From the NCBI GenBank assembly GCA_023255835.1, contig JAGDVW010000056.1, positions 5,612 to 14,869 on the forward strand: a DNA stretch of 9,258 nt, in the 5' to 3' direction. Below are positions 7,133-9,258 of the stretch, piece after piece (the stretch's first letter is position 1; the number at the start of each line of letters is the position of its first letter). A program made the translations under genes and the position numbers. The stretch comes from Candidatus Acetothermia bacterium (lineage in GTDB: Bacteria > Bipolaricaulota > Bipolaricaulia > Bipolaricaulales > Bipolaricaulaceae). Under the pieces are notes generated by a model. It searched no databases, had not been told where the DNA came from, and saw nothing but the letters and a program-made list of their open reading frames with translations.

Positions 7133-7138
7133 GGGGGC

Positions 7139-7486
7139 GTGGAGGGGAAGAGGGCGGAGGAGTTGGCGGCTGAGCATTTGCGGGCCCAAGGGATGCGCAT
7201 CGTGGCCCGCAACTGGCGTTGGCGCGGCGGGGAAGTGGATATCATCGCCAAAGACGGGGATGTTTTGGTCTTCGTCGAGGTCAAGGGCCGGGAAAATTCG
7301 AATTTTATGAGGCCGGAAGAGGCGGTGGACCAGCGGAAGCGCTTGCACCTTTGGCAATCGGCCCAAGCTTATCTTCAGGGCAAACCCTGGGTTCCCGTGC
7401 GGTTCGATGTGGTGGCCATAACCCCGGAGGGGATCCGCCACATCCGCGGTGCGTTCGGGGAGGAGGATGTTCGCCCAAGTCCTTAG
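7139..7486 (+). CDS. yraN: YraN family (UPF0102) nuclease-like protein
   Basis: Encodes 115 residues, the usual size for this family of small PD-(D/E)XK-fold proteins. The motif set is intact: Asn-Trp-Arg (25-27), then GEVDIIAKDG (31-40) with Glu32 and Asp34, LVFVEVKGR (43-51) with Glu47 and Lys49, EAVDQRKR (61-68) and RFDVVAI (88-94). The acidic residues and Lys match a restriction-endonuclease-like active site, but the biochemical role is not established. YraN genes are often found beside comM or dprA, which suggests a DNA-processing role; here comM follows. Start is GTG at 7139 with no Shine-Dalgarno. An internal start is not supported, because the conserved N-terminal helix (EELAAEHLRAQG) begins near residue 7. 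The stop is TAG and its last 20 bases overlap comM. Confidence 0.92.
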   Translation: MEGKRAEELAAEHLRAQGMRIVARNWRWRGGEVDIIAKDGDVLVFVEVKGRENSNFMRPEEAVDQRKRLHLWQSAQAYLQGKPWVPVRFDVVAITPEGIRHIRGAFGEEDVRPSP

Positions 7487-8990
7487 CGGGACGCCCTACG
7501 GGGTGGAAGCGAAGCTTGTAGAGGTCCAGTGCGATGTGGGGCCGGGGATGCCCGGGTTCACCATCGTGGGCCTCCCGGAGAAGGAGGTTTCCGAGGCCCG
7601 GGATCGGGTGCGCTCGGCCATCCGCAACCTCGGCCTGGAATTTCCCCAGCTGCGCATCACCGCGAACCTCGCCCCGGCTGATCTGCGAAAGGAGGGGGCT
7701 GGCTTCGATTTGGCCCTCGCCGTGGCCCTCCTTTTGGCCACAGGGCAGATCCCTAAAAATCGGGCCGCGGACAGCGTTTTCCTCGGGGAGCTTTCCCTGG
7801 ACGGCGGGGTGCGGCCGGTGCGGGGTGTTTTGGCCGTGGCCTTGGCCGCCAAGGAGGCGGGGGTCCCCAGGATGGTGGTGGCCCAGGATTCCGCGCCCGA
7901 AGCAGCCCTGGTCGAAGGGCTTCAGGTCTTTCCGGTCGCGGATTTGGGTGAGGCCGTGGCCTTCCTGCGAGGGGAGAAGGAGATCCCGCCAGCGCCGCGG
8001 GTCATCCCCGAGGCGCCTCCGCCTGATTGGATCGATCTTGCGCTGGTGAAGGGCCAGGAGCATGCTCGCAGGGCCCTGGAGATCGCGGCCGCCGGCGGCC
8101 ACCACCTCCTCATGATCGGCCCGCCCGGCGCCGGCAAATCCCTCCTCGCCCGCTGCCTCCCCGGGATCCTCCCGCCCCTTTCCTTTGAGGAGGCCTTGGA
8201 GGTGAGCCGCATCCACTCCGTGGCTGGCCTCCTTTCGCCCAAATACCCCCTCATGCGGTGGCGGCCATTCCGCGCCCCTCATCACACCATCTCTTACGTG
8301 GGCATGGTGGGCGGCGGCCACGGCATCCCCGTCCCGGGCGAAATCAGCCTCGCCCACCATGGGGTTCTTTTCCTGGATGAGCTTCCCGAGTTCGATCGCA
8401 AGGTCCTTGAGGCCCTGCGCCAGCCCCTGGAGGACCGACAGATCACGGTGGTGCGGGCCGGGGTGAGCGTGACCTTCCCTGCCTCCTTTACCCTGGTTGG
8501 GGCCATGAATCCCTGCCCATGCGGATACTACGGCGACCCCTTGCGGCCCTGCCGCTGCCGCCCCCACGAGATCGTGCAGTACCGAAAGAAGCTTTCCGGT
8601 CCCTTTTTGGATCGTATCGACCTCTTCGTGCATGTTCCCCGCCTCACCAAGGAGGAGCTCCTCGGCGAAGGCGGGGGAGAACCTTCCGAAGCCGTGAGGA
8701 GGAGGGTGGCGGAGGCGCGGGAGATCCAGTCCCGCAGGTTCTCCGGGAAAATTCACGCCAACGCCGAGATGGGCGCGCGAGAGGTGAAAAAACACTGCGT
8801 TCTCTCCCCGGAGGCCAAAGGCCTCCTCGCCCGGGCCATCGACCGCTTCGCCCTCACGGGAAGGGGCTATGTGCGGACCCTCAAGGTGGCTCGGACCATT
8901 GCGGATCTTGCTGGTTCCGATACCATCGAGGCCGAGCACGTGGCCGAGGCTTTGCAGTACCGGGCATTTCCGGAGGGGGATGCGCTGTGA
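7467..8990 (+). CDS. comM: ComM/YifB Mg-chelatase-like AAA+ ATPase
   Basis: Encodes 507 residues, the normal ComM length. ComM forms hexamers that drive branch migration of D-loops, aiding integration of taken-up DNA during natural transformation; it acts in the cytoplasm. Residue numbers run from the ATG at 7467. The N-terminal S5-fold ChlI-like domain (about 1-170) carries PGFTIVGLP and TANLAPADLRKEG. Walker A is GPPGAGKS (218-225) and Walker B is VLFLDELPEF (300-309). A four-Cys cluster, Cys350, Cys352, Cys362 and Cys364, could bind zinc. SGPFLDRIDL and the C-terminal RTLKVARTIADL segment complete the AAA+ and chelatase parts. The ATG follows GGGGAGGAGG (7457-7466) and gives the usual family N-terminus (MFAQVLSG). 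An in-frame GTG at 7449 is less likely. Start overlaps yraN by 20 bases. Nothing appears broken. Competence itself cannot be judged from this window. Confidence 0.96.
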   Translation: MFAQVLSGTPYGVEAKLVEVQCDVGPGMPGFTIVGLPEKEVSEARDRVRSAIRNLGLEFPQLRITANLAPADLRKEGAGFDLALAVALLLATGQIPKNRAADSVFLGELSLDGGVRPVRGVLAVALAAKEAGVPRMVVAQDSAPEAALVEGLQVFPVADLGEAVAFLRGEKEIPPAPRVIPEAPPPDWIDLALVKGQEHARRALEIAAAGGHHLLMIGPPGAGKSLLARCLPGILPPLSFEEALEVSRIHSVAGLLSPKYPLMRWRPFRAPHHTISYVGMVGGGHGIPVPGEISLAHHGVLFLDELPEFDRKVLEALRQPLEDRQITVVRAGVSVTFPASFTLVGAMNPCPCGYYGDPLRPCRCRPHEIVQYRKKLSGPFLDRIDLFVHVPRLTKEELLGEGGGEPSEAVRRRVAEAREIQSRRFSGKIHANAEMGAREVKKHCVLSPEAKGLLARAIDRFALTGRGYVRTLKVARTIADLAGSDTIEAEHVAEALQYRAFPEGDAL

Positions 8991-9258
8991 GAAAGGTTTT
9001 AGTTTTTGTGGCGTTCCTGGGTTTTATGGTCTGGGCCCAGACTTTCCCCGTGGATCGCCTGGAGATCGTGGGGAACCAAAACGTTTCCACGGCCGAGATC
9101 CTGGCCAAGCTCCCCTTCAAGGTCGGCGACACGGTGGACCGGGATAAGGTCTTGGCCGGGGCCAAAGCCCTCGAGGAAATGGGGTATTTCTCCCAGGTCA
9201 CCCCCGAGGTCACTGTGGAAGATAGTCGTGTGGTGGTGCGCTATCGGGTGGTGGAATA
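8987..9258 (+). CDS. Secreted POTRA-domain protein, BamA/Omp85-like, N-terminal part
   Basis: Cut by the right edge; about 90 residues are visible. A signal peptide is clear: MRK, then a hydrophobic core (VLVFVAFLGFMVW) and a plausible signal peptidase I site after Ala17. Next comes a POTRA-like segment: VDRLEIVGNQNVSTAEIL (22-39), LPFKVGDTVD, and KALEEMGYFSQVTPEVTVED, the beta-alpha-alpha-beta-beta order of BamA-type POTRA repeats. Such proteins insert beta-barrels into the outer membrane or transport across it, which implies a diderm cell. Start GTG overlaps the comM TGA as GTGA, and GGAGGGGG (8972-8979) lies 7 bases upstream. Whether a C-terminal beta-barrel follows is outside the window, so a POTRA-only periplasmic protein, TamA-like or FtsQ-like protein remains possible; the GYFS motif favours BamA. 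Confidence 0.85.
   Translation, partial: MRKVLVFVAFLGFMVWAQTFPVDRLEIVGNQNVSTAEILAKLPFKVGDTVDRDKVLAGAKALEEMGYFSQVTPEVTVEDSRVVVRYRVVE

Noticed and set aside
7078..7284. Upstream extension of mtaD to a start at 7284
   Set aside because: The 69 extra residues show no family similarity, lie over the yraN coding region and run through the likely promoter.
7305..8939. A 544-codon open frame antisense to comM and the end of yraN
   Set aside because: The comM reading is an unmistakable full-length family member. The antisense product is Gly/His/Pro-rich with no recognisable motif, as expected from GC-rich codon bias making stops rare in that frame.
1..9258. Mobile elements, CRISPR arrays, tRNA or rRNA genes, or a novel defence system
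   Set aside because: Almost every base is accounted for by conserved housekeeping genes, and I saw no long repeats, spacer pattern, integrase, transposase or tRNA-like fold.

Overview
The window is ordinary, dense bacterial chromosome from a GC-rich, apparently diderm organism. It holds ten genes, two of them cut by the window edges. Gaps are short (66, 61 and 51 bases, plus a single base between rpsO and pnp), and stop/start overlaps are frequent. Six of the ten genes start with GTG, most stop codons are TGA and none is TAA. A signal peptide plus POTRA-type protein at the right edge suggests an outer membrane. The protein sequences look thermophile-like (rich in E, K, R and V), and a deep-branching lineage such as Bipolaricaulota or a Deinococcota-like group is possible. 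The taxon cannot be fixed from this sequence alone.

Minus strand, read right to left from 7077 to 1: an S-adenosylhomocysteine/methylthioadenosine deaminase (mtaD), ribosomal protein S15 (rpsO), polynucleotide phosphorylase (pnp), an M16 zinc peptidase, phosphopantetheine adenylyltransferase (coaD), then after a 66-base gap succinyl-CoA ligase alpha subunit (sucD) and the N-terminal third of the ATPase YchF. The rpsO-pnp-M16 order is a known conserved cluster, also present in Bacillus-type genomes, that links the ribosome to RNA turnover. The pnp/M16, M16/coaD and sucD/ychF junctions are 4-base ATGA or GTGA overlaps, so translational coupling is likely.

Plus strand from 7139 to the right edge: yraN (UPF0102, nuclease-like), comM (Mg-chelatase-like AAA+ branch-migration helicase used in natural transformation) and the start of a secreted POTRA-domain protein of the BamA/Omp85 kind, again joined to comM by a GTGA overlap. 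A 61-base divergent intergenic region separates this set from mtaD.

No phage, transposon, CRISPR, tRNA or rRNA is visible, and I see no wholly new system. The points worth a second look are: PNPase carrying two C-terminal S1 domains instead of one; a strong hairpin before rpsO whose C-run could alternatively cover the ribosome binding site; -10-like hexamers 6-9 bases before the three putative transcription-unit-leading start codons, which suggests leaderless mRNAs; and sucD without an adjacent sucC, coupled instead to ychF.
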